Origin: Candidatus Zixiibacteriota bacterium
GTDB taxonomy: Bacteria > Zixibacteria > MSB-5A5 > JAABVY01
NCBI GenBank assembly: GCA_014728145.1
Contig: WJMC01000217.1
Span: forward strand, 1 to 35,668
DNA length: 35,668 bases
Reading direction: 5' to 3'
The position numbers were made by a program, and so were the translations under genes. The notes below the pieces were generated by a model. It was not told the DNA's origin, did no database searches, and worked only from the letters and a program-made list of their open reading frames with translations. Positions 8,241 through 16,657 of this stretch are shown in pieces. Position 1 is the first letter of the stretch; every line of letters starts with the position of its first letter.

Positions 8241-9416
8241 ATGGCAGGGAAATCCAAAGCCTCGCTGTGCGTTCATGCCGGCGAAGAAAAGATGGAGTTC
8301 GCCAACGCGGTTGTTCCGCCGGTATTCAATACCTCGACTTATGTCTTTAAAAACATGCAGGAACTGCGTGACTACGTTAAGGGCGATGATTCCCTTTATT
8401 TATATTCGCGCTACACCAACCCTACAGTTGAAGCCTGCGAAACCAAGCTGGCCGCACTCGAAGGTGGTCAGAAATGCCTGGTGACATCCTCCGGGCAGGC
8501 GGCCGCTTCCTCGGCCGTTTTCGGGATCCTGCGAAAAGGTGATCACCTGGTGGCAACTCCCACGCTCTATGGCGGGGTGTTTTCTCTGTTGTCGGAGATA
8601 GTACCCGGCACGGGACTGGAGGTTACATTCGCGGATTCGCCCTCGATCGAAGATGTAAAAAAAGCGGTCCGGCCCGAAACTAAAGTCATCTACACCGAAT
8701 CCCCGACAAATCCGAATATGACTTTAGTTGATTTGAAGGCAGTCGCTGAACTGGCACATGAAAATGACGCAGTCATGATGGTGGACAACACCTTCGCAAC
8801 TCCGATCAACCAGAATCCGCTTGAACTGGGCGCGGATGTTGTCATCCATTCCGGCACCAAGTATCTCGGCGGTCATTCCGATCTCGTCTGCGGGGCAATT
8901 GTGGGAGCACATGAACATATGCGGAAGATCTTCGAGTACCGTAAGACGATCGGCACCAATCTCGATCCGCACGCCTGCTTTATGCTGTTGCGGGGCATGA
9001 AAACGCTCGCTTTGAGAGTGGAAAAGCAAAACGCCAACGCCATGGCTGTCGCAACCCACCTGGAAAAACACCAGAAAGTTCGTAATGTTCGCTATCCCGG
9101 TCTGGAATCATCACCATTTCACGAAATGGCTAAAAGGCAGATGCGAGGCTTTGGCGGGATGATCTGTTTTGAAATCGACGGCGGTCTCGATGCTGTCGGT
9201 AAAGTGATCGAGGAGATGAAGATCTTCATCCATGCCACCTCACTGGGGGGTGTTGAATCCCTTGTCTCGATACCGGTTTTGACTTCGCATATCTCGTATT
9301 CCGAAGAAGAACTCAAGCGGGCGGATGTCAACGACGGTATGATTCGCCTTTCATGCGGTATCGAGGATCCGCAGGACCTGATCGAAGACCTGGATCGAGC
9401 GCTGGCAAAGGCATGA
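8241..9416 (+). CDS. Trans-sulfuration PLP enzyme (cystathionine/methionine gamma-lyase or synthase family)
   Basis: This is a Cys/Met-metabolism PLP-dependent enzyme of 391 residues, the normal length. Visible motifs are VVPPVFNTSTY, YSRYTNPTVEACETKLAALEGG, the cofactor-phosphate region SSGQAA, ESPTNPNM, the VDNTFATP aspartate and the Schiff-base lysine Lys207 in HSGTKYLGGHSD, and near the end SLGGVESL and MIRLSCGIED. The family includes cystathionine gamma-synthase, cystathionine gamma/beta-lyase, methionine gamma-lyase and O-acetylhomoserine sulfhydrylase, which sequence motifs alone do not separate; overall it most resembles the gamma-lyase/methionine-lyase group. ATG 8241 follows AGGAGAG at five bases. 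Its stop overlaps the next start (ATGA). No sulfur-metabolism gene is adjacent to narrow the reaction. Confidence 0.92.
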   Translation: MAGKSKASLCVHAGEEKMEFANAVVPPVFNTSTYVFKNMQELRDYVKGDDSLYLYSRYTNPTVEACETKLAALEGGQKCLVTSSGQAAASSAVFGILRKGDHLVATPTLYGGVFSLLSEIVPGTGLEVTFADSPSIEDVKKAVRPETKVIYTESPTNPNMTLVDLKAVAELAHENDAVMMVDNTFATPINQNPLELGADVVIHSGTKYLGGHSDLVCGAIVGAHEHMRKIFEYRKTIGTNLDPHACFMLLRGMKTLALRVEKQNANAMAVATHLEKHQKVRNVRYPGLESSPFHEMAKRQMRGFGGMICFEIDGGLDAVGKVIEEMKIFIHATSLGGVESLVSIPVLTSHISYSEEELKRADVNDGMIRLSCGIEDPQDLIEDLDRALAKA

Positions 9417-9817
9417 TCTCTTCCGGTGTTTATCAGCTTTTGGTCTGGCTCACCCGCGGAAGGAAGCTAAGAGTGGGAAGTCTTGGCCATCGGATGTTTA
9501 ATAAAGGCTGGTACATCTACACCGGAAGTGCTCAAAAGAATTTCTTTCACAGGCTATTGAGACATCACCACAAGGACAAAAAGTACCACTGGCATATCGA
9601 CTATCTCCTCGGCATCGGGGAGATAGTCGCCTATGATTACCTCCCGTATCGAGACGGCCTGGAGTGCGATACTCATCAACATACCCTGGCAGAGTTCAGC
9701 GGTGGAATCGAAGTAACCGGTTTTGGATGTTCGGACTGCAGATGTTCTTCTCACCTGATTTATATTTCGATGAGTATAAACGATAATATCACCAGCGGGT
9801 ATAACAAGTTGACGTGA
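9413..9817 (+). CDS. DUF123 / GIY-YIG-like (Uri-type) small nuclease-family protein
   Basis: This 134-residue protein matches the DUF123 family (COG1833), predicted GIY-YIG-like nucleases described mostly from archaea and also found in bacteria. The core reads GVYQLLVWL (the GIY position), VGSLG, then WYIYTGSAQ (the YIG position), a basic FFHRLLRHHHKDKKYHWHID segment with the family RH and WHIDYLL residues, and the diagnostic C-terminal GFGCSDCRCSSHLIYI. The start is ATG 9413, overlapping the previous stop as ATGA; an earlier in-frame start inside the PLP-enzyme gene would add a low-complexity basic leader that is a frame shadow. DNA cleavage is a family prediction, not something shown here. 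It ends the first long operon; the lptD promoter follows within 10 bases. Confidence 0.85.
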   Translation: MISSGVYQLLVWLTRGRKLRVGSLGHRMFNKGWYIYTGSAQKNFFHRLLRHHHKDKKYHWHIDYLLGIGEIVAYDYLPYRDGLECDTHQHTLAEFSGGIEVTGFGCSDCRCSSHLIYISMSINDNITSGYNKLT

Positions 9818-9823
9818 TTTTTG

Positions 9824-9852
9824 TTGAAGCACTCTACGACGGGCTGTAAATT
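9824..9852 (+). promoter_or_regulatory. Predicted sigma70-type promoter of lptD, giving a leaderless transcript
   Basis: A -35 TTGAAG (9824-9829) and -10 TAAATT (9847-9852) are separated by 17 bases. The -10 ends exactly six bases before ATG 9859, so transcription is expected to start at or next to the start codon. No Shine-Dalgarno sequence precedes the gene. Confidence 0.5.
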
Positions 9853-9858
9853 GTGCGC

Positions 9859-12800
9859 ATGGGCAGAAACCTGTTAATATTTTTAACCCTGGTTGTCGCG
9901 CTTCTTAACACGGGTGTGGCCTCCGAGCCGGTTATCCTCGAAAACGCCGACAGTTCACGGATCATTATCCTGGATGATTCCACGCTCACAAAATTCTTCG
10001 GTAATGTCCATTTCACTCAGGCCGAGACTGAAATCCATGCCGACAGCGTGTTCATTTCTTCGGAGGGATACTATCGTTTCATGGGTAATGTCAAAATTGC
10101 CGACACGAATCGAGTGCTGACCGGCATTAATTTGACGTACGATGAGAATTCTGACATATTCTACGGCTCGGACAGCACCCGTTTGGTGGATCGGAGCGAA
10201 AACCTGATTTTGACCGGGGACAGCCTGCGCTACGATAATCGCGAAGAAATACTCACTGTATACGATAATCCAAAGGTGATCTTCAATTATGCTGATTTCG
10301 AAAAGACTATCAATGTGGATTCGGACAGCCTCAGGTATTTTGTCGAAGAGGGTTATGCCGAAGCCTACGGAGACGTTCATATCCGAAAAAGCGACCTGGT
10401 AGCGAATTGCGGAAAAGCCTTGCTGATGCCCGATTCAAACCGCCTGGTGTTGACAGAATCACCTCTGGCGGTACAGGGCGATAACCGTGTTTCCGGCGAC
10501 TCAATGGCTATCTTTTTAGAAAACGATTTGCTCGATTTTATTGACGTCCATGGTGACGCGGAAGCGATCTACCGTCAGTCCGATAGAGAAACCGATTCCA
10601 CAGTTGCGGAAAGTCGCCTGAACGCCAAAAATATCAAGTTTCTGTTTGAACTCGAAGAGCTGAAAAAAATCGTGTCCGCCGGAAACAGCTACTCCGAATA
10701 TATCCCGGCTGAATCCGATTCCGCCTCGACCGGCAGAAACATTGCCTCAGGAGATTCTATCAAGCTGTACTTCGAAAACAGGGATTTGAACGAGGTCGAA
10801 ATCATAACCTCAGTCGAAGGTACATATTATTCATCGGGAAAATACTCCGAGGATGATGTCCTGCTGGATCGTGACACGATACGCTATAAGGCTCAGCACC
10901 TGCGCTATATAATTGCCGACGACGATATAAAGCTTTATAACACGGCAGAAATCAAACACGAACGTGTAACGCTGGGGGCTGACACAATCGTGTACAACAC
11001 CAACGATCGCAATCTTCGCGCGCGACCTACCTGGGAAGAAACCGAATCCGGTGATTCAATCTTCAATCCGGTCATCCTAAATGACGGCAACGATGAGATT
11101 TTCGGCAAAAGCCTGGTATACAATATCGATAACCAGAGGGGCAAAATCAGCGAGATGGATACCAAGCTGGAGGAGGCGTTTTACTATGGCCGGATACTTC
11201 GTAAGGAAGAGGAGGATGTCCTCCTGGTTTCCGATGGTCAGTATATTCCCTGTGAGTATCGCGACGCGAATTTCCATTTCTATTCCAAAAAGATGAAACT
11301 GATCGAAGACGATCGTGTAATTGCCCGTCCGATCATTTTGTATATCGAAAAGATACCTGTCCTGTATCTGCCGTACTTCGTGTTTTCGATCAAGAAGGAT
11401 CGTCATTCCGGATTTTTACCGTTCGATATAGGCAATTTTGAGCGCGGTTCCCGCTTTGTCAATAACCTCGGATATTACTGGGCCCTGAGTGATTACTACG
11501 ATCTTACGACCAGCATTGACTATAACGATGAATACGGCTTGACTTTCAACCTGGGAGTCAGGTACGCATTGCGCTACAAGTTTTCCGGCAATATCTCAGG
11601 GTCGTACTCGCGCGAGACAACTTATGATGTCGACGGCGAAACGAATTCCAACCGCTGGCGTTTGAATATGAGTCACAACCATACCATCTCACAAACAGCG
11701 TCACTAAAGGGAAGCGGAAATTTCGTCAGCGACTCGCGTTATATAAGCGATATTTTGACTGATAAAGATGAACGTCTTAATCGTCAGTTGCGCTCGCAGT
11801 TGAATTTTAACAAGCGCTGGGGACAGGCTTCTCTTACAGCAGTTGTGCAGGCTACAAATCGTCTCGACGACAACCAGGTCACCTATCAGTTACCCAGATT
11901 GTCTTTGTCATTGCCGTCACGCCGTATCTTCGCCGGGGACAAATCAACAGCCGGGAACTGGTATGAAAACCTGTACCTGTCATATTCTGCCACTTCAAAT
12001 AATTACATCTCAGAATCCGGACCGGATTCAGCACAGACCAAAAAGCATTATTCTACCCTGATACATAGTTTCCGTCTCTCGATGCCCTCGACAATTCTAC
12101 GATATCTGACTATCAGTCCGGCCGCCTCGATCACGGAAAGCTGGTGGTACATTTTCAATACCGACCAGAGCGAAGAGCAGAGACTTATGACAGAAACTGC
12201 CTTACGGAGCGGAAATTACAGTTTCAGCTTGAACGCCAATACGAAGATCTACGGACTGTTTACACCCCCGATCAGCGGACTGGTCGGATTGCGCCACGTT
12301 GTCACTCCCAGCATCTCGTATTCATACCGCCCCAAAAACGATTACCATGAAAATGAGGCCTCGTTTGCCGGGGTCAGCCTGAATCGAACCGAAAGCCAGG
12401 CCCTGGGATGGTCACTTTCGAACCTGTTTCAAATAAAATATAAATGGGGTGAGGAGGAGCGCAAGCTTGACCTGTTCACACTTTCGTTTTCATCGAGTTA
12501 CAATTTCAAGGCTGAACGCGAGCGCTGGTCACCGCTTCGGACTACCCTGCGAAGTTCAACAATCCCAAATCTCTCTTTTTCCCTTTCCGCCAGCCATGAT
12601 TTTTACGATGAAGAGACCGGTGATTTGATGTTCTTCAGCCCGCGCCTGACAAACGTTTCTATTTCGACTGATTTCAATCTCAACACGAGCTATAACCTGC
12701 CGGGACAGGTTGAAGAGGATTTCGACACTCCATCCCGTTATAGTACTGTCGACCGTCTCGACACGAGGTCGTCATTTCCGTTCAGCATGCGCCTGGGGCA

Positions 12801-13104
12801 TCGCTACTCGGAATCCCGTTTCAGTACAGGGACAAGCATAACGCACTGGATCACATTAAGTTGTGAGCTCAACGTGACCCGTAAATGGAGGTTCTCATTT
12901 ACCCAGAATTACGATATCAAGGACAAAACCGTTACCGACAGGGAACTGCGCTTTGACCGCGATTTGCATTGCTGGGAAGCTTCATTCGTATGGATACCGG
13001 ATGGAATCCGCGCGGGATATTATTTCAAGATCAACCTCAAGCAGATCCCCGACATCAAATTCGAAAAGTCAGAATCCGGGCTCAGGGGAGCGCTGTTTGA
13101 TTGA
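9859..13104 (+). CDS. lptD: LptD/OstA-type outer-membrane LPS assembly protein
   Basis: LptD receives lipopolysaccharide from the periplasmic Lpt bridge and inserts it in the outer leaflet. This 1081-residue protein is longer than the E. coli one (784). It has a signal peptide (about 1-22, ending near GVASEP), a very long N-terminal OstA/LptA-like jellyroll region of about 470 residues with repeated FFGNVHF / ADSV / FMGNVKI-type strands, and then the barrel, beginning near residue 495 with the family hallmark KIPVLYLPYFVF....SGFLPF. The rest alternates aromatic and polar strands to a typical end, DLHCWEASF.W.P.G. Exactly four cysteines occur (184, 465, 1002, 1038), two in each half, reminiscent of the interdomain disulfides of E. 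coli LptD. The start is set at ATG 9859 from the -10 position; GTG 9853 is an alternative. No lptE is adjacent. Confidence 0.9.
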   Translation: MGRNLLIFLTLVVALLNTGVASEPVILENADSSRIIILDDSTLTKFFGNVHFTQAETEIHADSVFISSEGYYRFMGNVKIADTNRVLTGINLTYDENSDIFYGSDSTRLVDRSENLILTGDSLRYDNREEILTVYDNPKVIFNYADFEKTINVDSDSLRYFVEEGYAEAYGDVHIRKSDLVANCGKALLMPDSNRLVLTESPLAVQGDNRVSGDSMAIFLENDLLDFIDVHGDAEAIYRQSDRETDSTVAESRLNAKNIKFLFELEELKKIVSAGNSYSEYIPAESDSASTGRNIASGDSIKLYFENRDLNEVEIITSVEGTYYSSGKYSEDDVLLDRDTIRYKAQHLRYIIADDDIKLYNTAEIKHERVTLGADTIVYNTNDRNLRARPTWEETESGDSIFNPVILNDGNDEIFGKSLVYNIDNQRGKISEMDTKLEEAFYYGRILRKEEEDVLLVSDGQYIPCEYRDANFHFYSKKMKLIEDDRVIARPIILYIEKIPVLYLPYFVFSIKKDRHSGFLPFDIGNFERGSRFVNNLGYYWALSDYYDLTTSIDYNDEYGLTFNLGVRYALRYKFSGNISGSYSRETTYDVDGETNSNRWRLNMSHNHTISQTASLKGSGNFVSDSRYISDILTDKDERLNRQLRSQLNFNKRWGQASLTAVVQATNRLDDNQVTYQLPRLSLSLPSRRIFAGDKSTAGNWYENLYLSYSATSNNYISESGPDSAQTKKHYSTLIHSFRLSMPSTILRYLTISPAASITESWWYIFNTDQSEEQRLMTETALRSGNYSFSLNANTKIYGLFTPPISGLVGLRHVVTPSISYSYRPKNDYHENEASFAGVSLNRTESQALGWSLSNLFQIKYKWGEEERKLDLFTLSFSSSYNFKAERERWSPLRTTLRSSTIPNLSFSLSASHDFYDEETGDLMFFSPRLTNVSISTDFNLNTSYNLPGQVEEDFDTPSRYSTVDRLDTRSSFPFSMRLGHRYSESRFSTGTSITHWITLSCELNVTRKWRFSFTQNYDIKDKTVTDRELRFDRDLHCWEASFVWIPDGIRAGYYFKINLKQIPDIKFEKSESGLRGALFD

Positions 13105-13163
13105 TATGTTTTTCCAGAATAGTCTGAGCCCTGAGTTTATGCGGGTTTGCTATAAAATTGTTG

Positions 13164-13210
13164 TTGACTGAAACAATTAAACATTTTTAAATTTGCAGTG
13201 TTAGCGCTAA
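13164..13210 (+). promoter_or_regulatory. Predicted promoter of the HU gene, with a 10-bp palindrome at +1 to +12
   Basis: TTGACT (13164-13169), a 17-base spacer and TTAAAT (13187-13192) make a plausible sigma70 promoter about 50 bases before the HU start. The perfect palindrome TTAGCGCTAA (13201-13210) sits at or just after the expected transcription start and could be an operator. Both are inferences from sequence. Confidence 0.45.
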
Positions 13211-13241
13211 ACTCAAATCATTTTGAAGCAAGGGAGTGCTT

Positions 13242-13514
13242 ATGACAAAAGAGGAACTGATTGGTAAAATCGCCAAGGATGCCAAGGTTACCAAAGTTCA
13301 GGCGCGCAGAGCAATGGATTCATTCTTCGAGGGTGTAACAAGATCCCTCAAGAAAGACGGGCGCATGAGCTTTGTCGGTTTCGGCACCTTCACGGTGACC
13401 AAGCGCAAAGCACGTACCGGCAGAAACCCGCAGACCGGCCGACCGATCAAAATCGCGGCCGCCAAGGTTCCAAAATTCAAAGCCGGCAAAAAACTCAGGG
13501 CAGCTATCAAGTAG
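13242..13514 (+). CDS. HU/IHF-family nucleoid DNA-binding protein
   Basis: HU proteins bend and compact DNA as dimers. The 90-residue protein is full length: the helical dimerisation part MTKEELIGKIAKDAKVTKVQARRA, the FVGFGTFTV strand turn (the family GFG), and the DNA-clasping arm with R.GRNPQTGRPIKI, including the proline that intercalates in HU. It ends KVPKFKAGKKLRAAIK. ATG 13242 follows AGGGAG; a GTG at 13236 is part of that ribosome site. It is monocistronic, with its own upstream promoter and a strong terminator directly after. Nothing in the sequence suggests it is specifically an IHF subunit. Confidence 0.96.
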   Translation: MTKEELIGKIAKDAKVTKVQARRAMDSFFEGVTRSLKKDGRMSFVGFGTFTVTKRKARTGRNPQTGRPIKIAAAKVPKFKAGKKLRAAIK

Positions 13515-13529
13515 TCGCCGGAAAGTTTG

Positions 13530-13568
13530 AAGCAGGCAGTTCGGGATAATCGAACTGCCTGCTTGTTT
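13530..13568 (+). terminator. Strong rho-independent terminator after the HU gene
   Basis: A 14-bp perfect stem (AAGCAGGCAGTTCG / CGAACTGCCTGCTT) with a 7-base loop (GGATAAT) leads into GTTTT. It starts 16 bases after the HU stop and lies immediately before the ftsK promoter. Confidence 0.88.
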
Positions 13569-13571
13569 TGG

Positions 13572-13600
13572 TTGACATCAAGTCTGCCGACACTTAGTAT
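13572..13600 (+). promoter_or_regulatory. Predicted sigma70 promoter of ftsK
   Basis: A consensus -35 TTGACA (13572-13577), 17 bases, then TAGTAT (13595-13600). The expected start of transcription is only about 10 bases before ATG 13617, so the leader would contain little more than the GAGGTG ribosome site. It lies just after the HU terminator, the expected place. Confidence 0.6.
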
Positions 13601-13616
13601 ATAAACTGAGGTGTGT

Positions 13617-15989
13617 ATGAAGATGCTGGCGAAAATACCTACCCGGCGCAAGGAAGAACTGGCCGGTCTTTTAAGTCTTGCACTGGGGATGCTTCTGTTT
13701 TTTTCTCTTATCTCGCATTCCCCCGAAGATGATTTCTACCTGGTCGGAAATATAGATATATCCATTTTCGAGGTATACGCCCACAACTGGGTAGGCCTGG
13801 CAGGAGCCTTGCTGTCGTACCTGCTGTTCTACCTGATGGGACTTCTGGCATTTTTTATTCCGGTATTTATAGTTATGTCCGGGCTCAGGTACCTGTTCAA
13901 ATGGAAGCTGAAAGCATTTCGAGTAAAACTATACTATATATTTGCAATCACCGCAGGCGTCTTTTTGATTTTGAGCCTGCGCTATGTTCCCACTGCCAGG
14001 CAGATCGATTTTATGGGCACACCGGGAGGCGCATTGACTGTCGGGGTGGCATCGTTTTTTGTCAAGTTCGTCGGAAAAATCGGTGCTATGGTGATTTTCT
14101 TTACAGCTATATTAATCATGATCATGCTGGTTACGGAATGGCGTCCGAGCTGGCTGGAAAAACCATCACGTGATTTTCCCGAAAAAATGAAAAAGAAGAT
14201 TCTGGGATGGTTCGGAATCTTGTCGTCAAAAAACAAGCGCACTGCCGGAAAGGCCATGTCAGACAGAGAATATAAACCCGGGTTGATTCGTAAAATCCAG
14301 GAGTCCGTTTCCGGCTTGTTTTCTACTATAGCTGGTGTGTTTAAAAAATCCGAGAAGAGGGCTCCCTTAATCCGTCCCGAACCTGCCAGCGTAGATTCTG
14401 CCGATGATCCCGACGGCGAGAAGTTGACTGATCTGTTTGAAAAGCTCAGACCCGATGATGATGCTGATCTTGCTGTTGCCACTTCTGATGCCCCGGTAGA
14501 TGATGAAGATGCCAGCGCGAAAGAGAAGATGATGATGAAACTGTCGCGCAAACCGGAGGACGGTTACAATTTTCCCGATCTGAGCATTCTGCAGGACAAT
14601 CCACAGGTTGCCAAATCGATTGGCAAGTCCGAGCTGAAAATGGTCGCAGACCAGCTTCTGGAAACACTCAAGACATTTAAAATCAGCGTAGTGGACGACC
14701 GCATAGATTATTACCCCGGACCGATTGTCACCAGGTACGAGTTTAAGCCCGCGCCGGGTATCAAGGTCAACCAGGTGATAAATCTGGCCGATGACCTTGC
14801 CCTTGCGCTTCAGGCTAAGAGAGTCCGAATCATCGCACCGGTCCCCGGCAAGGCGGCCATCGGGGTCGAAATTCCGAATCGCTACCCGGAAACGGTTTAT
14901 CTCAAAAATATATTAGCCGATAAAAGCTTCGTGTCGAAAAAACTTGTGTTGCCGATGGCGCTGGGATTGACCACAGGCGGAGAACCGTTTGTGGCCGACC
15001 TGGCCTCGATGCCCCACCTGCTCATCGCAGGCTCGACCGGCAGCGGTAAGTCGGTCTGCATGAATGTAATCATAACGAGCCTGATATACCGTCATCATCC
15101 CGACAACCTGAGATTTATTTTTATCGATCCCAAGATGCTGGAACTTTCGATATATACCGGGATTCCTCATCTCGAACGACCGGTTATCACTCGGGCCCGG
15201 CAGGCCGAGAAAGTTCTCAATGACGCTGTGGTCGAGATGGAGAACCGTTACAAGAAACTTGCTGAAAAAGGTGTCCGCAATATCATCCAGTTCAATTCAA
15301 AAGTGTCAGCCGATGAACGTCTGCCATATATAGTTATTATGGTCGATGAACTGGCTGACCTGATGATGTCGTCACATTCGAGCCGGATCGAGCTGATGAT
15401 CACCCGTCTGGCACAGATGGCGCGGGCTGTTGGGATTCATCTCATCCTTGCCACCCAGAGGCCTTCGGTGGATGTCATCACCGGTCTGATCAAGGCTAAT
15501 TTCTCGGCACGAATAGCTTTCCAGGTGCCGACCAAGATCGACTCTCGCACCATACTCGACTCAAACGGGGCAGAGAAGCTCCTGGGGCAGGGCGATATGC
15601 TCTTCTTGGCACCCGGGCAGGCCGAACCGGCCCGTGTCCATGGAGCTTTCATATCTTCCGAGGAAACCAGCCTGTTGGTTCAGTCTATCAAACAGCAGGA
15701 AGTTGCGGTAGAGCCGATCGAGACCATGACTAAAGAGGCCACGAAAAAAAGAACGCTGGTATCTGAATCCGATCCGCTTCTGAAAGAAGCCGCGGAAGTA
15801 GTAATTCGTCACAAACAGGGTTCGGTTTCGCTTCTCCAGAGAAGGCTCGGGATCGGTTATCAGAGGGCCGCACGTCTTATCGACGCGCTCGAAGAAAAAG
15901 GAGTTGTCGGCCCCTATGATGGTTCTAAAGCGCGCGAGGTGCTGGTCGACCAAAAATACATTGAAGAAATTAATGCCAACTCCGGCTGA
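13617..15989 (+). CDS. ftsK: FtsK/SpoIIIE-family DNA translocase
   Basis: FtsK is anchored at the septum and pumps chromosome ends apart, activating dimer resolution. The 790-residue protein has four or five N-terminal membrane helices (about residues 14-175), a short charged linker with an acidic, serine-rich patch (about 250-300), the alpha/beta motor with Walker A GSTGSGKS at 472-479 and Walker B VIMVDELADLMM, the FtsK-typical ATQRPSVDVITG and RIAFQV segments, and a C-terminal winged-helix gamma domain (QGSVSLLQRRLGIGYQRAARLID) that reads KOPS-type polarity sites. ATG 13617 follows GAGGTG; the GTG at 13611 belongs to that site. The linker is much shorter than in E. coli (1329 residues), as in many phyla. 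lolA follows, an arrangement also seen in E. coli. Confidence 0.96.
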   Translation: MKMLAKIPTRRKEELAGLLSLALGMLLFFSLISHSPEDDFYLVGNIDISIFEVYAHNWVGLAGALLSYLLFYLMGLLAFFIPVFIVMSGLRYLFKWKLKAFRVKLYYIFAITAGVFLILSLRYVPTARQIDFMGTPGGALTVGVASFFVKFVGKIGAMVIFFTAILIMIMLVTEWRPSWLEKPSRDFPEKMKKKILGWFGILSSKNKRTAGKAMSDREYKPGLIRKIQESVSGLFSTIAGVFKKSEKRAPLIRPEPASVDSADDPDGEKLTDLFEKLRPDDDADLAVATSDAPVDDEDASAKEKMMMKLSRKPEDGYNFPDLSILQDNPQVAKSIGKSELKMVADQLLETLKTFKISVVDDRIDYYPGPIVTRYEFKPAPGIKVNQVINLADDLALALQAKRVRIIAPVPGKAAIGVEIPNRYPETVYLKNILADKSFVSKKLVLPMALGLTTGGEPFVADLASMPHLLIAGSTGSGKSVCMNVIITSLIYRHHPDNLRFIFIDPKMLELSIYTGIPHLERPVITRARQAEKVLNDAVVEMENRYKKLAEKGVRNIIQFNSKVSADERLPYIVIMVDELADLMMSSHSSRIELMITRLAQMARAVGIHLILATQRPSVDVITGLIKANFSARIAFQVPTKIDSRTILDSNGAEKLLGQGDMLFLAPGQAEPARVHGAFISSEETSLLVQSIKQQEVAVEPIETMTKEATKKRTLVSESDPLLKEAAEVVIRHKQGSVSLLQRRLGIGYQRAARLIDALEEKGVVGPYDGSKAREVLVDQKYIEEINANSG

Positions 15990-15998
15990 TGACCGCTG

Positions 15999-16004
15999 TA
16001 TAAT
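15999..16004 (+). promoter_or_regulatory. Perfect -10 box immediately before lolA (leaderless start predicted)
   Basis: TATAAT ends six bases before ATG 16011, the same distance as at lptD, and no Shine-Dalgarno sequence is present. There is no recognisable -35 at 16-18 bases, so this is a -10 call only. Confidence 0.4.
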
Positions 16005-16010
16005 ACTAAT

Positions 16011-16655
16011 ATGAAAAATACTATTGTTACATCCTGTCTGATCCTGATGTTCACATTTTCCATGGTCACCTTACTGCATGGTGCTAAAGAGGAGGATGTA
16101 CTGGCGGAGATCGAAAAAAATCTGAACTCGATCGAGACGCTTTCAGTTGAATACACGCAGAAAGTAAATTCAGGTGTTTTTGCCACCATCGACAGTACCG
16201 GCGGAAAGATATTTCTGGCCAGCGGTGACAGGTTCAGAATCGAAAGCGACCGTCAGACAATAGTTTCCGATTCTGTCGTTTTATGGGTTTACTCCGAAGA
16301 AAACAGACAGGTTCGAATAGATTCGGTTAAAAATGTCGATGACCTCGTGAAACCTTCGGATTACCTGTTTTCCTTTAAAAAAGACTATGTGGCCGACTTG
16401 CTGATAGAGGACAGTTGTGATTTCGGAGAATGTTTTCAGGTGTTGTTGAAATCCAGACAGGATGACAATTTTATCAAAGAGATGAAACTGTATATCGACA
16501 GTAAAACTCATTTGACCAGGCGAGCTGAATATACAGATATCAATGGCAACCTGGTAACCATCAGATTCGATAAATATATGCTAAACAAAAAACTTCCGTC
16601 TCAGCTATTCGAGTTCAATACCCCCAAGGGTGTCGAAGAGATCCGCCTGCCCTGA
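16011..16655 (+). CDS. lolA: LolA-type outer-membrane lipoprotein carrier protein
   Basis: LolA ferries lipoproteins across the periplasm from LolCDE to the outer membrane. The 214-residue protein has a signal peptide (about 1-24, ending LLHGA) followed by the LolA half-barrel pattern: LNSIETLSVEYTQKV, a G.I.LASGDRFRIES strand pair, D...LWVYSEENRQVRID, and SDYLFSFKKDY in the position of the loop helix. A later MKLYIDSKTHLTRRAEYTDINGN and the closing LPSQLFEFNTPKGVEEI are also typical. It lies between ftsK and rimO, two bases before the latter. Its start codon is directly preceded by a -10 box, pointing to its own leaderless transcript in addition to any read-through from ftsK. No adjacent LolB was seen, as usual outside Proteobacteria. 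Confidence 0.9.
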   Translation: MKNTIVTSCLILMFTFSMVTLLHGAKEEDVLAEIEKNLNSIETLSVEYTQKVNSGVFATIDSTGGKIFLASGDRFRIESDRQTIVSDSVVLWVYSEENRQVRIDSVKNVDDLVKPSDYLFSFKKDYVADLLIEDSCDFGECFQVLLKSRQDDNFIKEMKLYIDSKTHLTRRAEYTDINGNLVTIRFDKYMLNKKLPSQLFEFNTPKGVEEIRLP

Positions 16656-16657
16656 TC

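Noticed and set aside
13105-13163. Possible terminator after lptD (AGCCC...GGGTT around 13126-13147)
   Set aside because: Only a five-pair stem with one wobble, an 11-base loop and no T-tract.
13982-14551. A 189-codon minus-strand open frame opposite the ftsK linker
   Set aside because: Ser-rich antisense shadow of the plus-strand FtsK frame, no domain or start signal.
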